From contig OZ024936.1 of the NCBI GenBank assembly GCA_964017235.1, positions 90,866,537 through 90,930,536 of the forward strand: a stretch of DNA of 64,000 bases, in the 5' to 3' direction. This document shows, one piece after another, positions 1 through 10,559 of this stretch. How positions within the stretch are numbered: the first letter of the stretch is position 1; each line of letters starts with the position of its first letter. The DNA comes from Sabellastarte sp. h YS-2021 (taxonomy: Eukaryota > Annelida > Polychaeta > Sabellida > Sabellidae). Below the pieces are notes generated by a model, which was not told where the DNA came from, did no database searches, and saw nothing but the letters and a program-made list of their open reading frames with translations. The translations under genes and the position numbers were made by a program.

Positions 1-178
1 GTGTCTTATTACATGTTTAGCTTTTAGTTATTGACATTGTGTGACGTTTAAGTAGGACTTAGCTATTATGCTATATTTTAGTCTTAATCAGTATTGGTCA
101 GTTTGACCTTTCATCTGACCTTTATGTATTCATTTCAAAGTCAGTTAGTCATCTTATATTTGATGTGCATTATTATGC
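1..178. repeat. Direct repeat, copy 1 (left edge)
   Basis: From about base 3 this sequence recurs at 1216-1437. Shared blocks include the start (gtcttattacatgtttagct), the middle (ttagctattatgctatattt) and the end (atatttgatgtgcattatta). This copy lacks about 45-50 bases present in the second copy, and it may continue beyond the window. The pair could be LTRs or internal repeats of an old retroelement. I found no coding remnant between them. Confidence 0.8.
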
Positions 179-991
179 TGTTCTTATAGCAGGGGTGGTG
201 CCTTGTTAAGTGTGGCATCCTACTTAGCTGTCAACCATAGCGTATGGTGCTACTATTTGGCTTCAACCTCAGCAACCTCCACCTTCTGAAGAAGAACTGA
301 TGGTGATTATTGTGTACCCTTGGACTCGCCAAGGTTAGTCTTACTCACTTTCAAGATGGGATGTATGGGTAACTGTTTTACTGTTTGATGTCCACTACTG
401 GTCAAGCTGCATTGACCCACTTGTTTGTGTTTAAAGGCATGGTTACTGAGGTTTGTGTATTTGCCTGTGACTTAGGCAGCAGGAAGTCACTATTTAGGTG
501 AGTACCTGCTTGTGTTTTCTGATTGGTATATAAGAAACAGCATATGAACCGGTAGAGGTTGTGCTATCTATCATCTTCATGTCATGTCTTTATTTGTTAT
601 CTTGATTGTGTTTGGTGCTCTTTGATAGCTACATATCTGTTAAGGTGATACCTGTAGGCTGCTGGGTTAGATTGGGATCTGTACCCCAGAGGAACTGTTA
701 TATTCTGCAGAACTGACATTGAGCATTAAAGTTTATCACATCACATGTGTACATTGTAATTATATTTGTTTGAAATTTTATAGCATAATGTGCTTCTTTA
801 AAGTTTAACTTTGCCTATATTATTACATTACGCTACTTTATGTTGGAACATGCTTACATCCAGACATTCTCTCTTCTTTTCTGTGCAGTAACAAATAACG
901 TTTTATGTTTTTAGAATGTCTTACTGTGATAATATTTATTTTGGGGAATTTATTGTAATTACTATGACATTTTAATTCATGAGGGGGACAT

Positions 992-1029
992 TGTTTTCCC
1001 TCTTAAGTCATGTTTTCCCTCTTAAGTCA
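992..1029. repeat. 19-bp tandem duplication
   Basis: Two perfect adjacent copies of tgttttccctcttaagtca lie between the two large direct repeats, just after a G-run (gaggggg). No function is evident. Confidence 0.9.
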
Positions 1030-1139
1030 TGCATTCACATTGTTATAAAACTCTATGGTTTCCAGTTTCACCTTTTAACTGTTGTGCATTCGTAGGTCGT
1101 GCGGCTCTTCTGCTTTGGAGCAGGGTTTAGCTCATTATC

Positions 1140-1186
1140 TCACATGGGTCTTTAATATTTAGTGGTAGGTTTAACCTCCCATGTGA
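1140..1186. repeat. 9-bp inverted repeat (potential stem-loop)
   Basis: tcacatggg at 1140-1148 is the exact reverse complement of cccatgtga at 1178-1186, with a 29-base loop. It sits about 30 bases before the second direct repeat and may be part of the same element. Confidence 0.5.
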
Positions 1187-1215
1187 TCTTAATGCATCTA
1201 ATTTAAACTCATTAT

Positions 1216-1437
1216 GTCTTATTACATGTTTAGCTTTTACTTATTGACATTGTGTAACCTTTCACCTTTGAACTGCTATTCTTCGATTATGGTTCCTCCC
1301 CCCATTGCGGTAGGGCTTAGCTATTATGCTATATTTTAGTGTTGATCATTATTGGTCAGTTTAATTTTTCATCTGACCTTTATGTATTCATTTCAAAGTT
1401 GGTTAGTCATCTTATATTTGATGTGCATTATTATATT
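1216..1437. repeat. Direct repeat, copy 2
   Basis: This is the more complete copy of the repeat at the left edge. The offset is about 1,213 bp, and it carries an extra block around gaactgctattcttcg. An AATAAA lies about 45 bases downstream near 1481, and a G-rich stretch (ttggggggactgg) follows near 1516. Those features would suit the end of a retroelement LTR, but no integrase, RT or primer-binding site is visible. Confidence 0.8.
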
Positions 1438-1550
1438 GCTATAATTCTTTTAGTAGTCACATTTATCTATTGTTAATGTAAATAAACATAATAATCTCAT
1501 ATGCATTTTCCTGTGTTGGGGGGACTGGACGAATGAACCCTTACAAATTA

Positions 1551-3199
1551 AATATTTCGCATTCATATGTAGCTTATGAGGCCAGCATACATGTAAAAAT
1601 GTGACCTAGGAATAACATACACAGATTCTTCTGGTAACTCTGCTCAAATATACATAAGGACACTGTACGCATGTGTGTGCATTATGAACCCAGGAAAGGT
1701 GTTTGAAGTGCACATTTTCCCAATTCTATAACACCTTTATGCTCATATGAGAAGGCCATTGGTCAGGTTTCTTTCCAGTACAACCTGATCCTGGGCTTTG
1801 AAAATAGACCTTGTATCTTTGAAGTAAACACTGAAGAGCAAGCCACCCTGTATATACATCCATCCCTGCCCTAACAGCTTGTGCGAGAGACTTCCCAGGT
1901 TTTAGAAACAATTCGGATTCAAATCGCTGTGTCAGAATGCGACAATTTATTCTTGCCAACATCCAAATCCCACAGAATTGTATCAAACATTACATACTCA
2001 ATGACAGAGCTGATCTAATTATAACCAAAGATAGACAAGCCTGTTCAGTTTTATCCCATGACATCAGCATGGGAAGGTGCAGATGTAGCTTTAAATAAGG
2101 AGGGAGTTCATGTGTCCCGGACATGTCCCCCAGAACCCAGGAAAAAAATTGTAACTTTACATTTAGTGATTTTTCTGCTAAATAACACTTATCTCAAAAT
2201 ATATCTCTGAGTACTCTTGCTAATTATTTATTTAGTGTTTTACGTCAAGCCTAGAACTGATGTATTTATTATTATAAGGAGGATTAATCACCATAAAAGT
2301 CTGGTCCAAACTGGATTCTAACTTAACCTGTTCCAGAAAGTGAACTTGCGTGAAATAGGTAACAACAGACAAGAAAAAAAATTGGACAGGGTACATACAA
2401 TGTGTCCTCCACTTAGAAACTAAAGAGCACGCACAAAGTGCAGCATTCTCTGAGGGGAAAATTTACTTGCGTGTCTGTATATCCCTTTTTTACCTCTAAC
2501 TTCGAAACTTTTAGGTCCCATGTATTATCATACTGACCTTAGATATATATTTAAAGTGCTATGTTATATAATTTTACAAGTCAAATGTTGTCTGTGGTTT
2601 GGGGATTAAAGCCCTATTATCTTTATGGTTACACTTGCATTGCTTTGGTAAGGGGTTCTTGGCCCCCAATTTCCTTGTGTATTTGTTTGTGTGTGTGTGG
2701 GGGGGTGTTCTTTCATCCTCTCCTTTGTACTTCTGCATCTTGACTGTCATTGTTTACAATATTTATAATATTTATGAAAATTCTGCCTGGCTTTAAAGCA
2801 TGATATGCTCTCATGTGATGATTTAGTGATCAGTTAGCAGTCATATACATCAGTTCTAACTAATTCATTTATTCAAGTATAAATAAATGTTTAATCAGGG
2901 AATATTTCCCATAATTCATTTTCTTTTTCCTTTAGCTAAGCCCTATGTACACCACATTTTACAGGTATCTGTTTGTTACTTTTAAAGTAATCATGAAACA
3001 GAAAAAAATCCAAATGAACACACTCAAAAGTAGTCACAGATGCTTCAGTGTTATAATTCTTACTGGTAACAATCTGGACACTTAGGTACTGTCCTCAAAA
3101 ATCTGTGATCATAGATTCAATTACAGCTCATGACAAGATATGAAATTCCCTGATGTGAAAATGTCTGATGGAACATAAAAAACACTAATAAACCATGTC
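1551..3199. other. No recognisable gene
   Basis: Mostly AT-rich non-coding sequence. A minus-strand open frame at 1726-1986 (86 codons) has no motif I recognise and no clear splice sites, so it is not called. A G-run follows a TG-rich stretch near 2685-2706. Confidence 0.5.
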
Positions 3200-3214
3200 T
3201 TTATTCTTTTTATT
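3200..3214 (-). terminator. Candidate polyadenylation signals for the CARD gene
   Basis: On the minus strand two AATAAA hexamers lie at 3209-3214 and 3200-3205, about 240-255 bases after the stop codon of the CARD exon. They are correctly placed for a short 3' UTR. AATAAA is frequent by chance in AT-rich DNA, so this is only a candidate. Confidence 0.35.
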
Positions 3215-3454
3215 TACCTTTTCAGAATAACTGTAATGCTTAAGTCTTTAATTTGAAAATAATTATCTTAATAATTATATAAATTATATAAACTATTTTT
3301 TGTCCCCAGATATAAAAATGTAATCAAATATATCATTTAATTATAAGCTGGATCGTTTTCTTTAACATACTTTGTCCACGATGGTATTTCTTTTAATAAT
3401 ATCGAAAATATCCTAAAACTGACCATTAACAATAATCATTTTAAGTAAATACAA

Positions 3455-3904
3455 CTATTCCATGTCTTCTTCTGAAGGCATTTCCGTTTCAAGAGCCTCT
3501 CCAAGAGACTTGTTGCATCGCCCTTCACATTCCTTTAAGGCCACGATGAACAACTCAACAGCGTTGCCTACCTGGTCATCTATTTTCAACAACAGACGCT
3601 TGGTACGTCCCAATGGGCTTTCATCTTTCAAGATACGTATTTTATCGTTATTTGTGAGGATTTCCAAGCTCACTACCTTCGTCAGTAATTCCTCACTCAC
3701 ATCAATATTATTGATTAGATGTTCCTGGTGCTTCCTCAGGACGGGATGTGAGCAAGCCATAGAAACACTTGATGAATCTCCTGAATCCAGAGCGACACTG
3801 TTGTGTAGTTTGTCGAAGCCATGTTTTAGTTCTTTACGAATTAATGCTAATTGTGGCAAGATGTATTTTACTGTTATATCTTCAGTACTAGATCGGCAAT
3901 TACT
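3455..3904 (-). CDS. C-terminal exon encoding a CARD domain
   Basis: Product: the C-terminal 149 residues of a protein with a caspase activation and recruitment domain. CARDs are six-helix death-fold adaptors that pair with other CARDs in apoptotic and innate immune complexes. Seen: the minus-strand frame is open from a 3' splice site (TATATTTCAG before 3904) to a TAG at 3455-3457, exactly 150 codons in phase 0. The domain runs from about HPVLRKHQEHLI through SEELLTKVVSLEIL, a charged loop, TKRLLLKIDDQVG and AVELFIVALKEC to the acidic tail PSEEDME. Spacing of the hydrophobic residues fits CARD helices 1-6. Upstream residues (KELKHGFDKL) look helical. The ATG that counts must lie in another exon. 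Neighbours: a probable 42-nt exon in the same phase at 5013-5054. No N-terminal partner domain is visible, so the protein cannot be named. A retained gene fragment or pseudogene remains possible, although the frame is intact. Confidence 0.72.
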   Translation of the reverse strand, partial: SNCRSSTEDITVKYILPQLALIRKELKHGFDKLHNSVALDSGDSSSVSMACSHPVLRKHQEHLINNIDVSEELLTKVVSLEILTNNDKIRILKDESPLGRTKRLLLKIDDQVGNAVELFIVALKECEGRCNKSLGEALETEMPSEEDME

Positions 3905-4523
3905 CTGAAATATACAAGCAAGTCATTGTATTGAATATTTCTAGCACGTTTGGCAAGGGTAGGGTATTTGAAATATTAAAGCAAGCCTTAAAAACCTAGC
4001 CTCTTCACGAACTTGGTCCTTCATTTCAATGCAACAATTTCCTTCAGTACAACACATAGTATTGTTTTATGTATTTGTTGGGTGAATAAAGTTCCAGAAT
4101 AAAAGATTTAAATAAATACAGTATCTACGTTTCAAAATGTCCATGACATTCCTGACACTCCTGTGTCTTCTTTCGTATGACATGCCTTTTTCATTGCACG
4201 ATTATTTTTGTATATTTTTGTTCAGTTGTTCCATAGAGTCTGTCAATTGAAGGGGATTTAGTGCGATAAAAGTCCACATTAGATTATATTAGCTTAGATA
4301 AGATGGCTGATATGATCACATTTGCAAAATTTACGGATGGGTACTTATGGGAATGAAAATGGTTGGATATTCCAAAAAATAATGAGCCTAATCTATTTAC
4401 TCATAGTTTTGCATTCACCAAGTGGAAGTAAAGTCAAATAGATACAAATAAAAGCAAAATTGGAAATAATGGCTTAAACCAGGAAAACTGTGTTGAAACC
4501 GGATATAAAATGATTACATTTGA

Positions 4524-4767
4524 ATGGGGGCCATGGTGGCAGAGTGGTAACACTGTCGCCTCCCACCTCTGAGGCCATGGTTCAGTTCCCAGCTCAGGCT
4601 CAAGTGGGAAAGCTTGTAGTTGCTTGCCATTGGTCGGCAGTTTACAGTACAGAGCCTTGACCATCTGTATGCACTGGTTTCCTCTGCCCTTCCAACTACC
4701 CATCGTGATATGACCAGTAGAGTGTTGAAAGCTATGTAAAACCCCAAGTAAATAAACAAATAAATAA
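4524..4767 (+). mobile_element. tRNA-derived SINE, full length
   Basis: The pol III A box is TGGCAGAGTGGTAACAC and the B box is GGTTCAGTTCC. A shared body (ctgtatgcactggtttcctc, then actacccatcgtgatatgacc) follows, ending in an aaataaacaaataaataa tail. It is flanked by an imperfect duplication, gattacatttga at 4512-4523 and gattatgtttga at 4768-4779. It lies in the intron between the two CARD-gene exons, antisense to that gene. Confidence 0.9.
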
Positions 4768-5012
4768 GATTATGTTTGACCAAATATTAGGTTTCACTGG
4801 AAATAATTGAAACTTGGATGACCTATTTGTGGACTATAATGTAAAATGGTTTCAATGCTTACAAACACATGGGCTTATTCAAATAGTGGTGACAGTGCAT
4901 CTAAGTCAGCTGTTACATATATGTTTTCTTAATACGTAAATGTGGGAGATTTTAATTTCTGTTTTCTACCGGGATAACACATCTTCAAAGATATAGGTGC
5001 CAAAGTACTTAC

Positions 5013-5054
5013 CTCATTAACTGATTGTCTTTGAGGATGTTTTCTGGCAACTCC
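5013..5054 (-). CDS. Probable 42-nt internal exon of the CARD gene
   Basis: On the minus strand the segment is bounded by an acceptor (CATATATTTAG) and a consensus donor (GAG followed by GTAAGT). It is 14 codons in phase 0 (GVARKHPQRQSVNE), which joins without a shift to the phase-0 acceptor of the CARD exon. The intron between them would be 5012-3905, 1,108 bp, containing a SINE. The call rests only on splice-site quality and matching phase. Transcript data would settle it. Confidence 0.45.
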
Positions 5055-5329
5055 CTAAATATATGAAGATAATATAACATAGTATGCTTAAATCAAACCC
5101 ATTTTAAGAACTAAAAGTTCGTTTAACGACAGGACTTCAAATGTGCCTAAGAGTGTATGAGATTATGTCTAAATTTTTGCTTAAAGTATTGCTGTAAACT
5201 TTATGTAAGTGGTAACTTTAATGATCAGCTTGTGATAAAAATATATGCTTTTATATTAGAGAAAATGACAACTTCAAATTTCGATAACAGACGTAGCAGT
5301 AATATTCAAAATAAATCAATTCCACTTAC

Positions 5330-5362
5330 AAGTCTTAAACACCCGTGCCATACTTTTTGCAT
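5330..5362 (-). CDS. Speculative first exon (33 nt) of the CARD gene
   Basis: On the minus strand an ATG at 5362-5360 opens 11 codons (MQKVWHGCLRL) ending in phase 0 at a donor, CTT followed by GTAAGTGG. The phase matches the 42-nt exon. The segment is very short and nothing else supports it. The true 5' exons could lie elsewhere. Confidence 0.18.
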
Positions 5363-5526
5363 TGTAAATAGTATAGGATAGATAGTCCAGAGAGTGTTAC
5401 TTAAGATTCTGTATTAAATTTCTAAACACTAACCCACCTTATCCTAACTTTTTCTGAAATAATATCTTCTCTCCTAGCTATCCTTATACTGACCTCCAGA
5501 TTAGGGTCACCTTAGTTTTTCTCCTT

Positions 5527-5538
5527 CAACTAATAGAT

Positions 5539-5569
<31 letters not shown>

Positions 5570-5583
5570 CAACTAATAGATTC
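5527..5583 (-). mobile_element. Poly(A)-only retroposition scar (29-bp poly-T with target duplication)
   Basis: A run of 29 T (5541-5569) is flanked by a perfect 14-bp direct repeat, caactaatagattc at 5527-5540 and 5570-5583. On the minus strand this is a poly(A) tail between target-site duplications. That is what an extremely 5'-truncated target-primed insertion leaves. Slippage then may have altered the tail length. Confidence 0.75.
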
Positions 5584-7690
5584 TTATTTTACCAAAGAGG
5601 ACTTGATGCTATTTGCAAGTTGGAATGTATTTGTTTTTTTCTTTGCCAATTTTGTCCATGCAGCAAAGACTACAAACCTAAATAAGTTGTATGTTTTCAT
5701 TTTTAAAACATTGCTGCAATCAGGCCCAAAATCTGTAATTCGTCGTAAGTCCCTTAGGAATTGTTAGTTGTTAATCAATCTATCTAAAGGAATAGTAATG
5801 AATTCTGATGTAATCGACAATGAGGGAAAGGTTCTCACAAGCCAGACATAAAAAGATCATTACAACTTGAACTCACTGAATTTTTTTATTACCTTCATTT
5901 ATCAACTGTAGTCCATAAATATATTAATGAACATAAAAACAGAGAATTTAATAAATAATTGGCCCGATAATGCCACTGAATCATTGGATACTCAAGAATA
6001 ATGACACTGGAGGCTTTTATAAAATATTACTTGCTGAGCATCAAAACGATCATTTTGCAAGAGGCAAATGGGAAACTGAATTAAATGTTGCAATGAATAA
6101 TCAAATGTCGAAGAGTGTGTGCCAAAGTTGTCACTGGTCAATGAGCAATAATACATATAAATGGTTCCAATTAAGAATTTCATATGAAATTTGAAAGTAG
6201 GTCACATTCATCAAAAGTAAACCTCAGTGAATATTCTTCATGCTTTAAATGCAGATATGAAATAGAAAATATTATTCACATGCTTGCCATATGAGTTCTG
6301 GAACCTAGTTCTAGAATATATTAAAAGTAAGGGTTACCATAACATTATTTATTATTAATTACACCTTTTAATAACATATGAGGTTATGTTTTAGCAAAAG
6401 TGAATCAGCAGGCTATCAATACAATTCTTCTTTTTGATAAAAAATATATATTTAAGTCAAATAAATGTCGAAACCTTAATCTAAATGGATTTATCGACTC
6501 CAGCTATTATACTCAGAACAAAAGTCAGCCAGTTATGTCTTCAAGAAATTCATTTTAAAAATTTTTTACTTAAGTGGCCACCACTTATTGGTCATTTGAT
6601 TTAGCTTGATATTAAATGTGGGTATTATGTTTTTGGTTTGTTTCACATAGAAGACCTTGTGGAGTTATGCAATCGCATAAAACAGTTGTTTTTCTTTTTC
6701 ACGAGTTTATGAAATAACAAAATTTGGATCTTAACGTTTTTACATTACTCTGCGCTTGTAAAGTGAATGTGATGGGAAAAAAACACATTATTTTACTCTG
6801 TGGCCAAGCTAGTTTGATCAGTGTTTTAAACTATAAAAAATGCATCTTATTTTCCAACAAATAGATTTCTTTTAAACTTTCGAAACTTATCATGCAAAAC
6901 AAATATATGGAGTCACGTGATAACCTCTAGGCCACATGTAGCCTTTCTTCCAACAAAATCACATGATAAATTCTAGTACTGTATTTGTCAAACATATAAA
7001 CTGCAAATAAATTAATGAATGAAGTGACGTCATTGTAGACATTGCTCACTAAAAATATAAGGGGGGTATGCAGACAATGATTTTCAACTAACGGTCACTG
7101 CACGACATTATTAGAAGCAGTTACGACAATAAAATTTGTGAGTTAATTTGCTTTCTACATATTTATCACTATTTGTTTCTATTTCTCAAAAAGGTCTCAA
7201 TAATTGCAAATATATTATTTTGTGTATAGTGTCCGTTGAATTTCTAAAGTCTCCTGGTATCGGCCTCCAAAATGGATAGACAAAAAATTAATGGATGTAA
7301 GTTTACAACAGATTATGTGAATCAAAATGCTTTGAAGGCTGCTACTACATATTTTAAGTCAAATATCTGTCAAGCTATGTGATTGGTTCATAACTCGCAT
7401 CAAAGATTTAACTAATAAAAGGGTATCTCTGGATAAGAACTTCTCCACAAGAATACACAGTTACATCAACTTGTGAGTCAAGGGAAGCCCTCACAAAATA
7501 GATTGGGAAGCCTCTTAGGACAGGGTAGCTGCTGGAAGTTCTGAATTGCATGCAACTAGTTCAGGTGGTAGGCATGATCACAATAAACAAATACAGAAAA
7601 GGTCCAACAGTGATATTGGCTGCCAGATCCAAAAGACAGTGTTATTTGAAGAACTATGAGATGTAAGTAATTCACCGTAGAAAGCATATG
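5584..7690. other. No recognisable gene
   Basis: AT-rich non-coding sequence. Short open frames at 5970-6194 (+) and 5992-6183 (-) overlap each other and show no motif. I see no SINE boxes, long repeats or credible exon here. Confidence 0.5.
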
Positions 7691-7712
7691 GTGGTCAGAG
7701 AGTCACAGTCAT

Positions 7713-7835
7713 GTAGGGACTGGTTCACAGCATTGTCACCTGTTAGAGTAGAATCCAATCAGAGTCGACAGCTGTAGATTAAATGACAAACCTGCTGAAT
7801 GTCTAGGCCACTGAGGTCCTATACAAAGGTCACTG
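7713..7835 (-). repeat. Degenerate SINE-like remnant
   Basis: This resembles the element at 8990-9142 in order of blocks: agggactggttcacagcattgtcacc, then a purine-rich segment, then aggccactgaggtcct. That last block reads on the minus strand as the start of a tRNA-like head. It is too decayed to define ends or box motifs with confidence. Confidence 0.4.
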
Positions 7836-8481
7836 AGAATCATGAGAGGAGGATGTTTCATGGGCAAGAAGGAACAAGAAGGAACAATTTGTTTCTGCCA
7901 ATGTGTCGGAGATGACAGAGGGTGAGTAAGACAAAGTGATCGAGGAAGGGCCACTGGAGTATGACAATACTCTTAGAAGTAAAAGACAACCTGGGATATT
8001 ATCTAGTATGTAATGTAAAAAGGATCACGATCAGCAAGGTAGGTGATCCACAGAACCATTGCCACCAAACCATAATCACAAGCAACTGAGAAACGTGGAA
8101 TGATTGATAGTATGTGAAGTGGCTGATTTACCTTATCCAACTCAGTTTGTTATGCACTTGTGTGTTGTATTATATTGTATTGTGTATTTATACTCAATGC
8201 AATACCTCCATATAAAACAGGACTCAAAGCACTATTTAACCAATCTGACTACACAGGTACAGCCCAAACTCACAAGTAACTGACATTCCCCTAACTGGAA
8301 GATAGAGGCTCTAGGATGACCATTTATCAATGTCCTTGAGGTTCTTTAGCCTGCCACTGGGGACAGAACCCATTAACAGGGGACCGCCATTTTAAGTGGT
8401 CATCCGAGCCACTATGTATCTGCCTGTACCTGGGTTTGAATCCACGTCCTCTGAGTTCGTAGGCAAGTGAGAGGAAGCCAT

Positions 8482-8815
8482 TCAGGTGAGAGTAGTTCTA
8501 AGGACAATGGCAAAGGACAATCTAGAGCAATATTCACTTCTATGGAGGCTGCTGTGAAGAAGAGTAACTCTGGGTGAATTTAAGAGAGAAGAGAGAATCA
8601 GATTAAAAATAAGAAAAATTCTCTCCTGACTTTTCTCCTCAATTTTCAAACAAATTATACCAAATTTGACCGAATCCATCTGTATCCCATGACAGACCTG
8701 CCCACCAAATTTGAGCTCAATTGAGGTTATAGTTTTTGAGTTATAAGGGCAAAACGGTGGACAGACAGACACAAACTGATCACAATAACCCTCGAGCGTT
8801 AATTAATTCAATTCA
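8482..8815. repeat. Probable dispersed repeat with a GGACAGACAGAC tract
   Basis: A minus-strand open frame (8482-8772) reads CPPFCPYNSKTITSIELK and similar. It ends beside ggacagacagacacaaact at 8759-8777. Such translated blocks next to a gacaga tract recur in invertebrate dispersed repeats, to my knowledge, so I read the frame as repeat sequence and not a gene. No second copy lies in this window to confirm it. Confidence 0.3.
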
Positions 8816-8989
8816 AACTATGCTTAATTACATGAGTGACCTATTTGACGATGCCACGGACTTATCATGGACCAGTGCAAAAGCAGCCCTTGCATTATAA
8901 GAGTGACATTGACGAGAAAACACAAATGAAACATGATAATTTGCTTAAAAACAGATTCTATCATTGTTGTTAATTATTCAATGTACAAG

Positions 8990-9142
8990 GGGAAGTTGGT
9001 GTTATACGTCCCCTATAACAGCCAGGGACATATTGGGACTGGTCCTCACCATTATCATTTGTGGGAGTCGAAGCCACACAGAGGTGACTGCCTGTGATAA
9101 GATGCCAAACTTGCTAACCACTAAGCCACTGAGGACCTCGGG
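8990..9142 (-). mobile_element. tRNA-derived SINE, minus orientation
   Basis: On the minus strand the head reads GGTCCTCAGTGGCTTAGTGG followed by TTAGCAAG, a good pol III A box. About 40 bases further a B-box-like GGCTTCGACTCCC follows. This differs from the main SINE family of the window, whose A box is TGGCAGAGTGGT. A fainter relative lies at 7713-7835. No clear target duplication was found. Confidence 0.6.
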
Positions 9143-9239
9143 AAGTCCCTTTGTTTGATATAAATAGAACCGTTATTGATGACAAACTTCAATTATGTCA
9201 TTTAGTCAAAGATGGTCGGAGAAATCACACACAATGTCT

Positions 9240-9950
9240 AGAGATGCACTGTCATGATTTTAGAGTATGGGAAAGCCAACCTGATTATCAATTTGGATTT
9301 ATCCCATTATGGTCAGTGAAAACCCGAGTTTTGATTGTCCTATTGACTATCATCGCCAAGTCAAGGCTACAGGTTTTAAAGTGCATTAGTTGTGATGATG
9401 ATTTTGTGGGATTTGGCATATCGGATGCTGCTCAGAAATCCTTTAAAGTATTGTAAGCACTACCTAAACATTTGAGTCCCACCATAAGTAAACAGAAGCT
9501 AGTCCATCACATTCCTCCACAGGTAGTGTGCCTTGACATCATGATTGACTCAGTCAGTGGAACAACATCAATATCAGAGGCCAAATTGTGTCAGTTTATG
9601 TAAACAGTGGTGGATTGGGTGGGATATGAATGTATTGCAAAAAGGCAACTGCAACTACTTAACCAACTGTGTCACATGCACAAGTGTCTCAGGCCCACCA
9701 GAATGTTCTTAAATCACATGTTGGATCTATTACACCAAAACCATGACAGTAACGTAATTACTTCTTACCCATGACTTCATGAGAGACCTCAGATGGTTTT
9801 CAAAATTCTTACAGAAGTTCAGTGTCATTTCCATGTACAGTCACAGGCAGATTGATTTTTGCAGAGTCAGATCTTAAGGATTATCTCAACCTGAATATAG
9901 GTCATAAATGAGTTACAAGCAGTAAGAATATTTTGGCCCCACTGTTCAGA
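9240..9950 (+). pseudogene. Broken reverse transcriptase / RNase H region, DIRS or Ty3-like
   Basis: Seen in shifting frames on the plus strand: CDDDFVGFGISDAAQKSF, matching the Y-x-DD catalytic box and following residues with Tyr replaced by Cys. Next come VVCLDIMIDSVSGTTSISEAKL-like residues, equivalent to the usual 'LGI.ID...G.LSIP..KL' segment. Then CHMHKCLRPTRMFLNHML, equivalent to 'YI.KCV.PAR.F.NRML', and ERPQMVFKILTEVQCHF, equivalent to 'RDL.WF..FL..FN'. This order is typical of the RT-to-RNase H connection in DIRS-like and some Ty3-like retrotransposons. Stops and frameshifts make it non-functional. It abuts the Harbinger relic. Clade assignment needs an alignment. Confidence 0.6.
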
Positions 9951-10559
9951 TGTTAAGTGTTAATCAAATGCAACAACCATAGAGTAACACACAGTGGGAT
10001 GAAAGATGCATTCTTATGGGGGTATTCCACTGGAGCCTACCCTGCAACCAACTCTACGATTTTACGGTCTGTTGCAAAAGTCAGGGATCAAGAACAAAAA
10101 CCACAAAAAGCGTGCAAAAATGTTGGGTTTGTTACATCTCCTAGACAGGACGTAGCATATACCAGCTTGTCAGGATCAAGATCACAACCTGACTTGGGAT
10201 AAGGATCATTTTCTTCATGACAAGAGCAGCTAGCAGGACAAGCCATAAACTCCTAACAGACAAGCGGTAGCAAGCCCCAACAAGTAGTAGTCACAAAAAG
10301 ACAAGACTGGAGCATTTTCCAGACTCACCCCACATGGATTGAAAATATCCTTGAATCGGGATCCAAAGTCGGGATAAAACCAATATATAAAACTATATAA
10401 CTATATAAACCCCTTCTGACAAAAAAAATCATCATTTATTACTGCAAAGATGCCTGCTACACACCAGAGAGACTTTCTGCAAAAGCTTAGGGTCCCTTTA
10501 TTTTTTATTGAGTTTAATATTTGATTTTCATCTTTATTTGTAGAGAAAGGGGGAAGAAT

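Noticed and set aside
3462-3908. Long plus-strand frame of 148 codons
   Set aside because: Shadow of the CARD exon on the opposite strand. The minus strand has the domain pattern and splice signals.
4526-4600. Possible genuine tRNA gene
   Set aside because: The A and B boxes belong to a SINE head. The sequence does not close into a cloverleaf acceptor stem, and it continues into the SINE body.
8320-8480. Possible third tRNA-like SINE (tgggtttgaatccacg)
   Set aside because: One B-box-like stretch without a convincing A box, tail or duplication.
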